A stretch of DNA of 20,904 nt, taken from the NCBI GenBank assembly GCA_024196135.1, contig JAMQCK010000516.1:1-20904 (forward strand). The letters are read 5' to 3'. The position numbers were made by a program, and so were the translations under genes. The notes under the pieces were generated by a model that ran no database searches, was not told where the DNA came from, and was given only the letters and a program-made list of their open reading frames with translations. Source of the stretch: Pleurotus ostreatus/Saccharomyces cerevisiae fusant. Its lineage: Eukaryota > Opisthokonta. The stretch's first letter is position 1, and the number at the start of each line of letters is the position of its first letter. Below, in pieces: positions 20,464-20,904 of this stretch.

Positions 20464-20904
20464 TCACTCCATTTTCCGCCGTTTCGCAGCGCGAGTCGCT
20501 GTCGCCATCCCCGTCTGCTTGTTGGACTGGGCGCGCTTCGTCGAAGCGCGTGTCTTGCGCCGCGGGGGAGTCTGAACCACAGTATGGTCCGACTCGTCGC
20601 TGGCAGGAGAAGGTTCCCGAGGCGGCGCCGCGCGCGACTTCGCCCTCGTCGTCATGCCTGGCGGTGCGCCCGCTGAGGCGTCGGGGGTGGGCGAGGAGGC
20701 GGGAGAAGGGCCCCCGCGCCTCTTCCTACCGTTTCCAGTACGCTTTGCGCCGGCGACGGGTGAAGCAGGCTTGTGCGCGGGGGTCGCGCGCGCCTGATTC
20801 GCCTGTCGGGCCCGTATGTGGTTGTAAAACACGGTCATGACGTCGACGTGCGTAGGCTGCCTGTTTTTCCTGAACATGATGAGAGTGCGAAGCTCGCAGA
20901 CGAC
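20464..20904 (-). CDS. FunK1-family protein kinase, copy D (C-terminal part only)
   Basis: An open frame runs from the right edge to a TGA at 20464 on the minus strand, giving the last 146 residues or so. It begins VVCELRTLIMFRKNRQPTHV, which lines up with LVCDLRNIITRPRDKHPSHI in copy A just after the kinase C-lobe. The tail has PPREPSPASD and ends GMATATRAAKRRKME, nearly the same as the tail of copy A (GMAGATRAAKRRRVE) and unlike the KRIKVA tails of B and C. The kinase core lies outside the window, so nothing can be said about activity. The orientation is the same as A, B and C. Confidence 0.8.
   Translation of the reverse strand, partial: VVCELRTLIMFRKNRQPTHVDVMTVFYNHIRARQANQARATPAHKPASPVAGAKRTGNGRKRRGGPSPASSPTPDASAGAPPGMTTRAKSRAAPPREPSPASDESDHTVVQTPPRRKTRASTKRAQSNKQTGMATATRAAKRRKME

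Noticed and set aside
1..20904. CRISPR arrays, tRNA or rRNA genes, operons, transposon ends
   Set aside because: No regularly spaced repeats, no cloverleaf or rRNA core sequences and no terminal inverted repeats with target duplications were seen; the gene structure is eukaryotic.

Overview
The window looks like nuclear DNA of a basidiomycete fungus, most likely an Agaricomycete. Genes are interrupted by many short introns, mostly 47-60 bp, with GTRNGY donors, CTRAC-like branch sites and YAG acceptors. The coding sequence is GC-rich. The FunK1 protein-kinase family, which is greatly expanded in multicellular Basidiomycota, occupies the right half. All exon boundaries below were inferred by eye from splice signals plus frame closure; nearly every model closes exactly in frame.

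Left half, housekeeping and secretion genes. (1) 405-2592 (+): a nuclear-looking protein with a long disordered acidic middle and a C-terminal domain resembling the NTF2-like fold of Mex67/NXF1. (2) 3242-4008 (+): a small secreted double-psi beta-barrel (RlpA/expansin/barwin-like) protein with a clear TATA box. (3) 4274-5640 (-): an F-box-like protein. (4) 5855-9544 (+): an 11-exon gene for a Hul5/UBE3C-type HECT ubiquitin ligase with an IQ motif. Genes 3 and 4 are divergent and share a 214-bp promoter region, which puts two probable ubiquitin-pathway genes head to head. (5) 9872-10888 (-): a 289-residue NmrA/isoflavone-reductase-like NAD(P)-binding protein, convergent with the HECT gene. About 950 bp without a recognisable gene follows.

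Right half, a FunK1 array. At least four FunK1 kinase paralogues lie head to tail on the minus strand: A (11841-14117), B (14434-16709), C (17283-19539) and D (from 20464, running off the right edge). A and D share one C-terminal tail type, B and C another. B and C look like a younger tandem duplication that includes their flanking spacers. A has an otherwise intact 725-codon frame broken by one TAG. B has Asn in place of both catalytic Asp residues, and C has lost one of them. The array therefore seems to mix active-looking, broken and pseudokinase copies, and it is the most unusual part of the window.
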